64,000 bases of DNA from Isoetes taiwanensis (GCA_021234155.1 JAJEKV010000072.1:5559620-5623619), one strand, 5' to 3'. Counted from the first letter of the stretch, positions 41,022 to 52,258 are shown. Notes: generated from the letters alone by a model not told the origin. Translations and numbers: made by a program.

Positions 41022-41876
41022 GAATTGAATTGAATCAGCTTTTATCGTCGTCCACAGAGACCAAATCGTATATGTAAATATAATTGTATTATTCTCTCGT
41101 CGGATTAGACCCTCAGATCCATAGGCAGCCATTTTATAAACAGAACTATATGAGAAAATATAGAAACATCAAACAAGGCCATTGACCTCGAAGTTATCCA
41201 CTAACTTATTCAACTCTAGAATCTCCTTGCGCAGTTTTTACACGAACTATAATATCTAGATTTAGAAGATTATATATACTAGACACCATAATTCCATGCT
41301 GGCCTCGTAGATAAAAGACCGCCATGCATTCTATGAAAGCATGTTGCGCGTCTTTCATAAGAGCCCTTCTCCAACATGAGTAAAAATGAAGCTATCTTGG
41401 TATATCATAGAGGCAGCCTACTTCAATTTCCAATTTATGGCTACTCAGTCTTGCTTTCGATATCATATTTCTTCCTGGTGCTAAGATATGCATTTAAATA
41501 TTCCTGTTCCATATATACTAGCATTGGATTGTTCTTACATCTGTAAAAATCCTTTTTTATTCTTGGATTTTCCCACATTTTCTGAAGCATGTTATCATGT
41601 ACTAAGCATCGAATTTCAGCTTCTGATTCTGGCATATCATGAATGTCAATCCCTGAAATGCTTGCCCACTTACAAACTTGTTGATACCATCATGAATGCT
41701 CTTGCTAGAAGATTCTACTAGACCCTGAAATGGAATTCTATTAGCACTTAAGTTTTTCACTTTGCCCAGGCAGGAAAGGTTTAAATAAAGTTATTCTCCT
41801 TCAAGAGGAAGGAAAAACTACTTACGCTAACAGCATTGCTTATGGAGTTTGGGCTTTAATCCTCAATTCTTAAGAT
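41022..41876 (-). mobile_element. LINE-B fragment 1 (3' end)
   Basis: The - strand carries, in broken frames, the post-RT region (matching 44837-44538), a degraded zf-RVT module (about 41420-41300), a short 3' UTR, the terminal motif GGTCTCTGTGGACGACGATAAAAGC and a (CAATT)n tail (41022-41036). At the nucleotide level 41520-41870 aligns with 44340-44670, for example around GCATGTTATCATGTACTAAGCATC, so both are the same family. The terminal motif resembles those of LINE-A and LINE-F. Coding is badly eroded: the only piece is 41635-41441. Confidence 0.75.
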
Positions 41877-42554
41877 AGGAAATGCCTTGACCTGTTCTCC
41901 TGGCCCAATAAAGGCCCTCATAAGCCACAACAACATTAGTCAAAATGTTCCTCCCGGGAACAAACCCAGACTGCACCTTACTAATGGAAGAAGTCAACAC
42001 CGGCTTCAACTTCTCTGCCAGGGCTTTCGTAATAATCTTATACACAGAGGACAACAAGGAGATAGGCCTCCAATCATTAATAGTAGAAGGCTGCTTAACC
42101 TTAGGAATCAAGGAAATGCATGCGGTATTCAAGATCCTATCCATTTGAGAAGACTGCAGCAACTCAAGGTACACCTGGTACACAGATCACCAGCCCACTC
42201 CCAATAAGTCTGAAAGAACTTCACAGGGATGCCATCCAGCCCAGGACATTTATCCTTGGCCATGCACATACATGCCTCCGCTAAATCCTCTCTGGAGAGC
42301 TTCTGCTCCAAGCTCTCACGCTGGTGAGGCAAAATAGATGGCTTAACAGCCCCCAAAACAAGCTCTTGCATCTCCTGCTCATAGGAAAGAGTGCACTGTG
42401 CGAAAAACCCTGAGAAATGAGCATGCACATACCTCTGCAAGGGATCATCCAAAGTCCGGCCATCAGGCAAAGCAAGGGACGCCATAGATGTCGTGATATC
42501 GCCACGCCTAGCCGCTCTAAAGAACACCGGACGAACTTGTGTCCCCTCCTTCAA
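41863..42554 (-). pseudogene. LINE-C ORF2 pre-RT and first RT motifs
   Basis: Frame 42554-42129 includes FFRAARRGDITTSMASLALP and MAKDKCPGLDGIPVKFFQTY, the usual KSPGxDGxxxxFY motif before the RT. Frame 42183-41863 includes TACISLIPKVKQPSTINDWR, PISLLSSVYKIITKALAEKL and SGFVPGRNILTN (RT motifs 1-2). Motifs A to C are absent because the fragment ends at 41877. One frameshift lies near 42150. Confidence 0.85.
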
Positions 42555-43870
42555 CTAGGTAAGGGCAGCCTTCACACGCCCTCTCCGCACTTTTTGCCTC
42601 GCCGGAGCAACAATATGCTGCAACACCGCATTCTCCCTAATGCCATCGGGTCATCGCTACTTCTTCTCAACTCCCCGATAGAGACCATGCAACTCCCCTG
42701 CCGCCCTCCTGCCGCAGACACACGCCTACCAAAGACCTTGGCAAAATGCTTCACCCTAGCTAACGCAGTCACCATACCAGACATACCCTTCAGAGACGAA
42801 AAGGTATCAAGCCACAACTCTAAGCCGGGCCGAAAATCCGCATCGCCGAAGCCGTGTTCAAAGCGGAACACGGTCCTAGAGGGCCGAGAGGCAACCGCAC
42901 CCGACCGACACAACCTCGAGGGTAATGATCAAAATAGATGTAGACGTAATGTTACCCGACGCTAAAGAGGGCACACCATCCAAAGGCGCATGGGGAAGCA
43001 TAGCACCGGGTCATGCCTAGCATACCCGGGTCTGCACTAATCACACCTGCCTATTACAATAGGTGAAAGACAAGTCCCCAGGGACCTCAACCAAGGCCAA
43101 ATCCTGCAACAAACGAGACCACTGGTCCCTCTCAAACCCATGCACAACCTGAGTTCCAGAACCAGAGCGATCCTCTACTCGCTCTACCATATTGAAATCC
43201 CCTAACAGCAACCAAGCGACCTGCAACCCACCAAGGGCTCGCAACTTATTCCGGACTGTGGCCCATAAAGCACCCCGCTGAGAAGGCTGATTAGGGGCAT
43301 AAACATTACATTGCCCTCCCTCCAACCATTTAATTATTGCCCACCGACCAAACCTGTCTGCTGCAGAATCCGTGACCTGCACATCCATCCTCCAAGCAAT
43401 AAGAGTACCCCCACTAGTTCGCCCAGAAGAAGAAGCAATAGAGACAAACTGCCTACCAACCATATTCATGAGCCTGGACATATCACCCCTGTGACACTTA
43501 TGCTCCTGAATGCAAACAATATCGGGGCCTTAATCGCTTAAGTGCCAAAGAAACACGGGCCCTCTTACTACTACAGGACCGCACCCCCCGCACATTCCAA
43601 CTAAGGATCGACCTATTCATCCCGGAGGAGAAGTGTCCAGCCCCACAGGCCTACCCACCAGGCCATCAGCCCACTCCACAGAGTCAGCATCTAGAGCCAG
43701 AGGATTAATCACAGCAATGTGACCCACAGCCGCTCTACGTGACATTCCACTTCCAACATGTGTTGGAAGTCCCCCAGGTACCTCCATAGAGTCATGGGCC
43801 ACACTAGTCTCTCTAGTCTCTACCTCCAACCAGGCTGCTCCAGCCACCTCATGCTCAGCACATACTACTC
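41877..43870 (-). mobile_element. LINE-C fragment (ORF1 end, endonuclease, first part of RT)
   Basis: The - strand holds 43847-43617 (probable ORF1 C-terminus, ending VGLDTSPPG), then ORF2 from ATG near 43619 (MNRSILSWNVRGV), with DIVCIQEHKCHRGDM near 43540-43485, the endonuclease frame 43481-43041, a frame 42913-42572, and 42554-41863 covering the pre-RT and first RT motifs. The element stops abruptly at 41877 in mid-RT without a tail and joins LINE-B sequence. It is therefore a 3'-truncated piece brought in by rearrangement, not a simple target-primed insertion. Confidence 0.8.
43041..43619 (-). pseudogene. LINE-C ORF2 endonuclease domain
   Basis: ORF2 begins MNRSILSWNVRGVRSCSSKR, a typical plant L1 start. 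After a frameshift, CIQEHKCHRGDMSRLMNMVG continues into the open frame 43481-43041 with GGQCNVYAPNQPSQRGALW and WLLLGDFNMVERVEDRSGSG (catalytic GDFN). The frame ends around VPGDLSFTYCNRQV. The terminal SDH motif was not found, and the coding is broken after 43041. Confidence 0.83.
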
Positions 43871-44870
43871 CCTCTGCAAAATTTCTCTAAATGTCATCAG
43901 GTGGCCAATGGTTGAAAAATCTTTTTTAAAATCCTGCTTAGCCAATGCCCTTACACATACTCTTCTACCCACTGACTAATTTTCTTTTCAATTATTAAAC
44001 CAAAGAGTTTAGCCCTGATGTTGCTTATCATAATAGTGGGTAATTTCTCACTGTATTACAATCACCTGCTTTGAAGATAGGCACAATGCAATTAACACAC
44101 CATTGCTTTGGAAACCCATCTCGCAATGATTGATTAAAGGCTTCTGCTATTCTTTCGAACATGTTGTTCTCTTCTACAATATGAGCAAAAAGAAGTTGTC
44201 TTGGCATATCACGGAAGCGATCTACTTCAATTTTCAATTTATGGCTACTTAATCTTGCTTCCAATAACACATTTCTCTTTTTGGTGCTAAGATCTGCATT
44301 TAAATATCCATGTTCAATGGGTACCAGCATTGGATTGATATCACATCTGTAAAAATCCATTTTTACTCCTGGGTTTTCCCATATTCTCTAAAGCATGCTA
44401 TCATGTACTAAGCATCAAATTCCAGCATCTGATTCTAGCATATCACGGAGGTCAAATCCTCCAAATGCTTGCCCACTCACAAACTTGCTGATCGCTTTTG
44501 CAAGTGAGATTCTGCTAGCGCCTGAAATGGAATTCTACTAGCCCTTATTTCTCACTCTACCCAAGCAGGAAAGGATTAGATAAAGTGATTTTCCTTCAAG
44601 AGGAAGAAAGCCAACTTTCAATAAGAGCATTACATATGGTGGTTTGGCTTTAACCCCCAATTCACTGAGGAGAAAACATTTTTGGACATTCGCAACATTG
44701 GCCCACATTTCCTTAGATAGGTCGTGCCCCCACACTTGGCACCCATAGAGGAAAACTAGGTTCACCAGTGTCTTGTACATAAGCTTTCTCAAGCTCCACT
44801 TCAAAGGGGGTTCAACTTGAAATTCCGTATGAACCATCTGAGTGTAAGGAATGGGTTATTTTTGGAGTTT
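43871..44870 (-). mobile_element. LINE-B fragment 2, rearranged
   Basis: On the - strand the order is post-RT region (44837-44538, YKTLVNLVFLYGCQVWGHDL), a zinc-module-like segment (about 44370-44180, SSHKLKIEVDRFRDMP), then RT motif 1 (44130-44030, FNQSLRDGFPKQWCVNCIVP) and motif 2 (about 43945-43890, KKRFFNHWPPDD, or FSTIGHLMTFREIL in another frame). C-terminal sequence thus precedes N-terminal RT sequence, so two LINE-B copies are fused head to tail or the segment was rearranged. Near 43870 it passes into LINE-C. Confidence 0.72.
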
Positions 44871-44879
44871 TCTCATATA

Positions 44880-45780
44880 GAAATATATGGAAAATGGTGG
44901 TTTTTTAATCACATTTTGCAACATTTTAAGCCCACACATGTTCAAAATAGGTATTTTTCTAGAACATTTTGAACCATATACTAGGGGTTCTTTTGCGACC
45001 ACATTGTATAAAGATGAATCCCCCAGTTATTGACATGAGTATTTTTGGATTGCCCGAAGCTCAAACCCTTGTCTCATTGGCTGAAGTGTGGGTTTCAATT
45101 TTCGACCGTCGAGATTGTTGGGGAGAGGGGGAAGGGGGGGTTTGACGATGCTGATTTCGCTAACCTGCATTATGGCAGCGTGATTGGTATGGGCCTTGCT
45201 GCCGTCTATTAGTGTTTAGGACAAAATCTGGCCATAGGTAGTGGCGGTAAAGCAAGGTCAGGCATTCACAACGCCTTCACATCCATCGACTTCACATCCA
45301 TCTTCGGGCCAAGCTCTGGTTGTCTGGCTTGAGGAGAGAAAATTCGTGAAAGATTCAAATTACCTGCTTGGTCTGCTTGTTTGGCTTTGATCTATTTTGC
45401 AAAGGTAGGGTCATGTAGGGACATTTGTGGATCTCTCTATAGCACCAGCAAACTTTGGCAGATAAATCCCTTTCTTCCACACTGTTTTTGTTTATGGGCA
45501 ACCCACAATGCATAGCATCATTTTTGTATGAGCTTATAGTACTATATAATACCCGCATGTATATTTTCCACATTCCATTTCAAATAGATAGTGATCCCTT
45601 GATCATCCATAATGTAACTTTTTTTATTGTTAAACCAGCTCATCCAGATGTTGCCAACAATTGCCATCATTGTGCCAAATTCCAAATGTTAGAGTCGTTA
45701 AAGTAGTATCATACGAAAACCTTGAGTCATGCCCTTCATCTACCAAAACTGAACTTGAAAGGAAATTAGACTATTATTAT
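44880..45780. other. No gene recognised
   Basis: AT-rich flank. Frames at 45355-45573 (-) and 45455-45706 (+) have no recognisable product. Confidence 0.55.
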
Positions 45781-45789
45781 AAAAAAAAA

Positions 45790-46870
45790 AAAACTTAATA
45801 AGCTGAATACTGTTGACCTTCCATTTCTTGGCTTGGTCTGGAAAATGACCTGCCAAGCACAAGTTCTAATCAATGAGAGCTAGATTCCAAGATCTTTCTT
45901 CCAAGTATACACTCCTTTAACTTGAACCCCAGCCTTGATCTATTTCTTAAGCATCTCAAAGATACTCCTTGGGACAGTGAAGGAAAAACTTACAGAATGG
46001 GGAGGTCCATTTTTAACTACCTCCACTCCAGCGAATGGTACTTGCCAAGATATAGTTCTTGATTAGAGAAGGGACATGGTGCTTGATTAAGTCATAGGCT
46101 ATTTTATAGAAATACTTTGCTGCCAAAGCAACTCCTCCTCCTCTATGTTGATGATACCAAGGCCACCATATTTCTTCTTCTTACAACATTCTATCATTGA
46201 GATAGGGCACCAAGATCTCTTCTTTGTTTACGAGCAATAAACAATCCAATAATACTGTGAAGTTTAGAAGATATTTTTTAAGAGCTAAGATGATAAAAGA
46301 CTGATAAACATGAGAAGCAAAAATTGACTATAATAGCTCTTCTATTCTTGAAGGGATACTAAGAATTAAAATTGTCAACTTTCTTGTTTCTGACAATATC
46401 ATTCCAAAGATCAAAGGGCCTACATTTATTAGCATAGGGAATACACAAGATCTTGAAGTTGTGTGTTCACATTTTACCTGATCACTTGATTGTACTACTA
46501 ATTTATTTGGATTGATCTTACAGCTTGAGGAAGCTCCAAACTCATCTAGAATCCTTTGAGTGTGACTGATCAACTTGGCATCCATAGAAACAAGGAGGAA
46601 AGTATCATCTGCAAAATGACCATCGAGGATTTGATCTACTTTGGAATTCTTAGGGAGGATACAACTCTTGATCTGATTAGTAGATTTTAGCTCTGTCCAT
46701 TTTACCGTGAAACCTTTCTACGATGGCAAGGAAAAGAAAGAAGGCCAGGGGTGCATCCAAGGACGATACACTTCTGTTATGTATATAACCATCTGAGAGT
46801 ACACTAAGAGGTTTTTTATTGCCTATTTTATACTTATAATAAAGTACATGAACATTGTTCACGCGTGCCC
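45790..46870 (-). mobile_element. LINE-E remnant (RT, motif B onward)
   Basis: On the - strand, frame 46862-46677 has GNKKPLSVLSDGYIHNRSVS followed by APLAFFLFLAIVE, a damaged form of motif B (RQGCPLAPFLF). Frame 46600-46328 has ADDTFLLVSMDAKLISHTQR, ILDEFGASSSCKINPNKLVV, a plant L1-type FADD motif C and its following segment. Further on, WWPWYHQHRGGGVALAAKYF (about 46165-46100) matches the GGLGL-type region of plant LINEs. No tail or stem-loop was identified. The A-run at 45780 is on the wrong strand to be its poly(A). Confidence 0.75.
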
Positions 46871-47250
46871 CATCATGAATCTAGATGTTTGTATCACTAG
46901 TGAGAGAGACGTTAGTGAGAGAGGCACTATTGAGAGTAGACATGAACTAATGAATCCCCTCCTCTCCCCCCGCCGGGCCCTTCTGCTGCCCGTTCTCCCC
47001 CTCCTGAAGTCGTTAATGTGAAGCCTCCCCTTCTCGTCCCCCGGGTCTCTTTTATTATCCGGCTGCCATAAGCGTGCTTCATCGAGCTTTTGACAAAAGG
47101 TTCTAATGGCGCTGGGACTTTTGGTAGGCCTTGAAGGAAGTGACATAGCTTCAACCTGAGCCCCACGAAGATAGGACTTTGTGAAGTTTTGGGCATCCCA
47201 CAAAGATGGACCAGGATTATCTCCTGAATGCTTCCTTGTCTTCTCATACG
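46871..47250 (-). other. Unrecognised coding-like segment
   Basis: Two overlapping frames, 47203-46859 and 47247-46927, one reading MWDAQNFTKSYLRGAQVEAM and PSAIRTFCQKLDEARLWQPD. It abuts LINE-E, so it could be a host exon remnant or another element. The product is not identified. Confidence 0.25.
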
Positions 47251-47533
47251 GTTCTATGCTAAACTGTTTTGTGTAAATTCATGACATCTTTTTCTATGTT
47301 TTGGCATTACTTTCTTCAATTCTTGCTCTGTTCTAGCATCTCTTAAAAGTTTGGTTCTGTATTTTTGCGATGGCTTTCTAATTGATTTGACATTTGCCCT
47401 TCTTGCCTCCATTTGTGGCTTATCTTGTACCTTGTATCTTGCATAATCTTGTAGTCCTATAGCTAGATCCTGTCATTAGGAATTTTTTGAGATCATAAAG
47501 GGGCTTTATAAGAACTGCTGATTAAGCTATATG

Positions 47534-47894
47534 AACTACCAATCAGAAAACAGAACTGGTAATCCAGTTAGCAAAACAATTACAACTAACTCACTGGATC
47601 ACATTTTCTAGCATAAGTGTTGATAGAAATGTCCAAATGAGCTCTTGTTTGGTGCAATAGATAGATCTCATTGAGATCTTTTCAACCTTTTGGAGTTTTG
47701 ACAATCACAAGTGGTTAAAGTATATGCAAAGCATCCAAGGTTGGAAAGATCTCAACGAGACCTATCTATTGCGCTAAACAAAAACTCATTTGGACTTTTC
47801 TATCAAAAGTTATGCTAGAAAATGTAATCCAGTGAGTTAGTTATAAAAGTTTTGCTGACTGGAACCCTCAGGCTCTGATTTCTGATTGGTAGTT
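47534..47894. mobile_element. Fold-back element with ~155 bp inverted repeats
   Basis: AACTACCAATCAGAAA (47534 on) is mirrored by the reverse complement ending at 47894. The two arms (about 47534-47689 and 47737-47894) match along most of their length, including AACTAACTCACTGGAT, TTTTCTAGCATAA and GCAATAGATAG. A ~47 bp spacer separates them. This is typical of a MITE or fold-back transposon. No coding capacity. The target duplication is unclear; only short A/T-rich flanks are present. Confidence 0.82.
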
Positions 47895-48410
47895 AATTTA
47901 TCTTCATTTGGCTTCGTTGGCATGTTTTTAAGGCCCTTTTTTAATCTCAAGAAAACTCTAATGCTTTATAAGTTTCACATTGTTTTCTTATATTTAAATT
48001 AAGAATTCAGCTTCGAAAGTTTTTGTTATGGTTTGCGAAGTGATCTTTGCTGCTTGAGGTCTGCTCATTTGAAATCTTAATCCAGTGTTAAAAGGAGGTT
48101 AGATGTTACTAGCAATGTTGTATTGAAGCATACTCAGGAGCCAGATAGTTGGCTTCGATCACGGTTCTCATTTACGGTAAACAGATTGTTATTGAAAGGG
48201 AAAACCGTAACACAAAGGAAACCACATGGGCCTTTGACATATTCTGTTTCAAAAGTGCAAAGTATCTATAAAATTTCCAGGACAGAGCATTTACATACAA
48301 CAAATTGCAGCATCGATTGATCTATATTCACTGCCTCAAGTTCAAAAATAAGCACGATCATGCATATTCATGAAGGGTAAGCTCCATCCATAGAGTTAAA
48401 GCTTGGCAAG

Positions 48411-48725
48411 ATTTTTTTTCTTAGAGGCTCTTTGCATAGTAATTCCTAGCATATTGATAAAAATCTATGAGTTCAAATTCTCACAACTCAAGCTGGTTTT
48501 CTTGTATCGTCCTTGAATCTTTATCATCTTTAAGTGAGAGGTTCTGTAACAAGTAATGGCCTTAACAAGTGAAATGGTTGAAACATGTTATGTAACAAGT
48601 AATGTTCGTAGAGGCTCTGTTTTCGCATTTTGTTTCCTAGTATATTACTAAGAATATATGAGTTCAAGTTTTGCAACTCACATCAGTTTCTCTGTATCGT
48701 CCTTAAATCTCTGTCATATTTAGAG
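48411..48725. repeat. Two imperfect direct repeats (~120 bp, ~190 bp apart)
   Basis: TTAGAGGCTCT...CATTTTG/GCATAGTAATTCCTAG, TATGAGTTCAA and CTTGTATCGTCCTTGAATCT recur at about 48420-48540 and 48607-48722, with AACAAGTAATG-repeats between. The function is unknown and no gene is seen. The rest of 47895-49245 shows nothing recognisable. Confidence 0.65.
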
Positions 48726-49249
48726 TCCAATTATTACGCTATTACTCAGCTCTTATCCCCAATAAGGAGCTTACTAATTTTTGTAATGAAGTTTGGTTAA
48801 AAGTTTATATCGAAAATACTTTATAGAAGTTATCGACCCAGGAAGCAGAACTACATATAAGCAGTGATCCAGGGGAAGTGTTGAAGCAGTAGACCATGCT
48901 TAGGAAGTCTGCGAGAAGCAAATCGGGAGCTAAGAGAACAATTGCTTGAATGGGAATGAGAATAATATGGACATGGAGCAAAAAGCAAAAATGGCTCCAA
49001 TTGAGAAGAAAGTAGAGACTTAGGCCATACGTCGCGGCTGAGGATGTGGAAACCATGGCAACAAAATGATAACAGATAATTAATGGTTCAGCTGTTACCC
49101 CTGCAAAGAAGAGGCCAAAATACTGCATATTAAGAAAGAACAAACAAGAGGGCAGTAATGGCAGCGGGAAAAAATCTAGAATGATGGGAAAAAATCTAGA
49201 ATGATAGAAAAGAACATCAGGTAAAAATCTGAAAATTAATAATGTTACG

Positions 49250-49337
49250 CATTAGTGAGCCCATTACTATTTAAAATTTTCCTGAAAATCCCTTCGGGCA
49301 AGGTTTTTTAATCCTAATAGTAATGGGATCACTAATG
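49250..49337 (+). other. LINE-type 3' stem-loop, strongly paired
   Basis: CATTAGTGA (49250-49258) pairs with TCACTAATG (49329-49337), and CCCATTACTATT (49260-49271) pairs with AATAGTAATGGG (49316-49327): 21 base pairs with one mismatch between the two blocks. Inside are TTTTCCTGAAAA, CC-CTTCGG-GG (UUCG tetraloop) and GGTTTTTTAATCC. It marks the 3' part of an otherwise unrecognised LINE or non-autonomous element on the + strand. ATTCT repeats at 49794-49810 could be its tail, but they are 450 bp away, further than in the other copies. Confidence 0.78.
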
Positions 49338-49810
49338 GGTACCAGGTTAGTGCGGGTCTACCGCCACTTGGTCATTTGGTTCCAGGTCAGTGCAACTCTG
49401 TTGCCGCGACACACCACTATTAGGTACCAAGATTGCTTTTAGTAAAATAGAAAAAGGAGAGGAGCTAAGAGTCAATGAGTTAAACCTCTGATCAACTACC
49501 AGGATAGAACTGGTTGGTGCTCCATCTCTTACATAAGGGGCCATAATTTGAGACACATGAGATGTGGTTCAAAGGATCTCACAAAGCACATCTGAAAACC
49601 GAAGATAACGACGTCTACACGTATGGCCAAGAAGAAAAGTAAAAGCGATGTATATGCATATAAAAAAACAAGCAAAACAAGCTAAGCCCACATGATGTTA
49701 CATTATATTAAGCGTTCTATGCTTAGTACTGTCTCAGGGGAGCTCACAAATGCTACACAAGTCCGATCACCTCTTGGTATTAGGGACAAAAGTGTATTCT
49801 ATTCTATTCT

Positions 49811-51561
49811 TGTGACGTTCCACATATTTATACGCCTATTTAAGTATAAATACATGACACGTCACTATGAATAATTAATGGCACATTAATTATTCATAAG
49901 CTAAGGTTAGCTATGTTAATAATTAAATTATAAAGGTGGAAACCTAACCCAAAACCCTAATTCGAATTTAGGGCTTATCCTAATATTAAAAAGGGCTAAA
50001 ATACCAAATTAGCTAATATTAACCAATCTAGAGCTGCCACCTGGCCCAAATCGATTGGGCAAGGGAGAGTTACTAATTTGGGACCCAAATTGGGGTTTTG
50101 TACCCCCATGTGCCCCAATTCGAATTGGGGGAGGTTGGTGGAGGAGGAGATCTTTGCCCAACCCCGAGAGGTCATTCGACCACTGTTCCAAAGCCAGGAA
50201 GGATGGCGACCCGGAGGGATAGTGGAGCTAGCTATGGTTCGGGGGTTTCCAATTGGGGACACCCAAATTGGGGGCTTTTGTGCCCCAATTCGAATTAGGA
50301 GTAATTAGAGATGGAGGAGGAGAAGCAGCCGCCAGGCGCCCTTCAGTTAGTCGAGATGGAGTAGCCCAAGACCGATTTGACGTTTAGTCAGTAGGTTACC
50401 TTGTTGATTTATAGCATAGCGCCTCTCTGTAGTGTGTTCTCTCTCTGTTTTCTTTGTGGTTTACTTGTTAGGCTAACCCTTGATTGATATGGTGAGTATT
50501 CTTATCTCTAGTCTCTGTATGTGCTTTGGTTGATGGTTTAGTAGTTCTTTGCTTAGTTAGCACTCCGGATATGGGGGATTACCGGGGGATAGAGACCCTT
50601 GAGCCCATGTATTGTAGTATGCTCCTAGATAGAGCCCTGTATTATCCCATTAGATGCGACCTGTGTACACGAGTCGTGGATGCTATGGAGTGACTTAGCA
50701 CCAAACAAGGGACACAAGTGGTGAAGTGGGGGTGGGGTCTTGCACGAACATAAAAGGCTCACGAGACTCCTACAAAGGGCTAGGCCTGATGGCTGGTCAC
50801 GTGGGGGGCGGGTATGGGTCGACACTCCACAGGTGTAGAGGTGTGATCCATTATGGATCATCTTGCACTTTGAGTAGATTTAGGGTGAGTAAGTCGGTGC
50901 ACGGATGCGGGGTCAGCTGATCTGCGGCACGTATTCTCTAGCTCACCCATGGAACCACTGTGATCCTGGAAGGGGACGCTTCCCCGACCTGCCTCATCGG
51001 ACGGGGCTTCATGAACCCTGTAGTAGGCTCGAAGGGTGATACCTTGAGTCTGCGTGTCCGGAAGGCTATAGTGACGCCATAGCATGATTGGACTCATCTG
51101 CAAAGTGTGCACAGGAGGGGCGGATGGAGTGGACAACCCTAGCCGATGTTCTATGCCATCCAACGCCATGTCAAGATTCGGTCTGCTGATCTCTTGAGGC
51201 CTAGCCATCAGTCGATCCTCACTGGAGTCTGAGCCGGGGTAGAACCATGGGTTTGGGGTGTTTTCCTTAGGATTAGATGCATATTCTTTGCCGTTAGTAC
51301 TTGGATGGATGTGCCACCCTTCGTGGTGGTTATTTATATATGATTTATGCTGTGTGCTAACATGTATTCGCGCTTCCGCGACATAGGAGCCCCATTGAAG
51401 GCGTGGGCCGAATGACCCCTCTGTGTCCTCCACTCGAGCATCTTGCCATAGATGGCCCGAGTTAGACAGAGGGCCCTGCTCGTGGCGAGTTGGTCGCCAT
51501 GGAAGGGGAAAGTCCCCGTATGTATACGTCCAAGGGTCGTATATGTTCAGGGAGCGTCACA
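49811..51561 (+). repeat. LTR 1 of the tandem array
   Basis: 1751 bp, TGTGACGTTCC...GGGAGCGTCACA. The first 100 bases contain a perfect inverted repeat, ATGAATAATTAATG (49867-49880) with CATTAATTATTCAT (49884-49897), beside a TATA-like TATAAATACATG. At about 50112-50129 lies the 18 bp palindrome CCCCAATTCGAATTGGGG. Open frames inside (50858-51433 on -) recur only partly in LTR2 and are broken there, so I do not call genes. Confidence 0.92.
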
Positions 51562-51562
51562 G

Positions 51563-51575
51563 TGGTATCAGAGCC
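51563..51575 (+). promoter_or_regulatory. Primer binding site (initiator-Met tRNA) after LTR 1
   Basis: TGGTATCAGAGCC one base after the LTR end, identical to the copia site at 5438 and to 61366. Confidence 0.93.
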
Positions 51576-52044
51576 ATGATTTTGGTTGACCGGAATCATA
51601 GCACTGACCAAATTTCTAACCCGTTAGTTCGGTAGTTGAGTGGGAGTTTAAGCTAGTTGGACTGCCTAACTTCTCGGTGATTTAGTCTTGTGCTAGGTTG
51701 ATGTAAGAAAATGTTGAGTTTTAGGAGGTTTAGGGCGATTTTGGAGGGAAAAAGTTGTGGCTGGAGGACCCAAGTTTAGATGGGCCATAACTTTTTGTAG
51801 GTAGCTCAGATGAAGGCGAAAATGGTTCCAATGGATCGGGCACCTCCCAAATACCCTAGGGGGCACGTTTTCCGAGGTCGAAATGGCAACGCCAACCTGA
51901 AAAGTCCAAAGGGGCGCTGCTGTCGGATAGGGTGTTTGTTTCGAAAAGTTATTAGCGTATAACGCTAACAGCGCCCCATACGGTCCGCCGTATAAAAATA
52001 CGCGTCCGTTTTTTTAAAAAAAAAAAAAGTTTTTCCTTTCCGCC

Positions 52045-52105
52045 CGCGTTTTGAACCCGTGACCTCCTACTTTCAACCCAACACTCTTTCCATTTTGCCA
52101 ACTCT
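52045..52105 (-). other. tRNA-like sequence 1 inside the retroelement
   Basis: On the - strand TTGGCAAAATGG (A-box-like, 52090-52101) is followed ~35 bases later by GGGTTCAAAAC (B-box-like, 52048-52058) with GGAGGTCAC before it. This resembles a pol III internal promoter or tRNA-derived SINE head. It is not a functional tRNA: there is no proper acceptor stem. It is repeated at 61847-61907. Confidence 0.4.
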
Positions 52106-52198
52106 CTTTATGTCGCATCTAATTGTTCTATTTCTTTGTTATACACATGTAATGTTCTATTTTATCCATTTAGCAGTTCGTTTAAGAAAAAGGTACAT

Positions 52199-52258
52199 CA
52201 TGGGATTGAACCCCTGACCTTCTGCACCCAAGCCAATACCTTTACCAATAAGCCAACT
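52199..52258 (-). other. tRNA-like sequence 2 inside the retroelement
   Basis: On the - strand TTGGCTTATTGGTAAAGG (A-box-like) and, 25 bases on, AGGGGTTCAATCCC (a good B box and T-arm-like hairpin). The spacing is tRNA-like and better than in sequence 1. I could not fold a complete cloverleaf. It is repeated at 62001-62060. Confidence 0.5.

Noticed and set aside
45779-45793. A-run as the poly(A) tail of LINE-E
   Set aside because: LINE-E is on the - strand, so its tail would appear as T's on the + strand at this edge.
50858-51433. 191-codon frame on the - strand of LTR 1
   Set aside because: The same region in LTR 2 (60743-61302) is broken into other frames by small indels, and no motif is recognisable.
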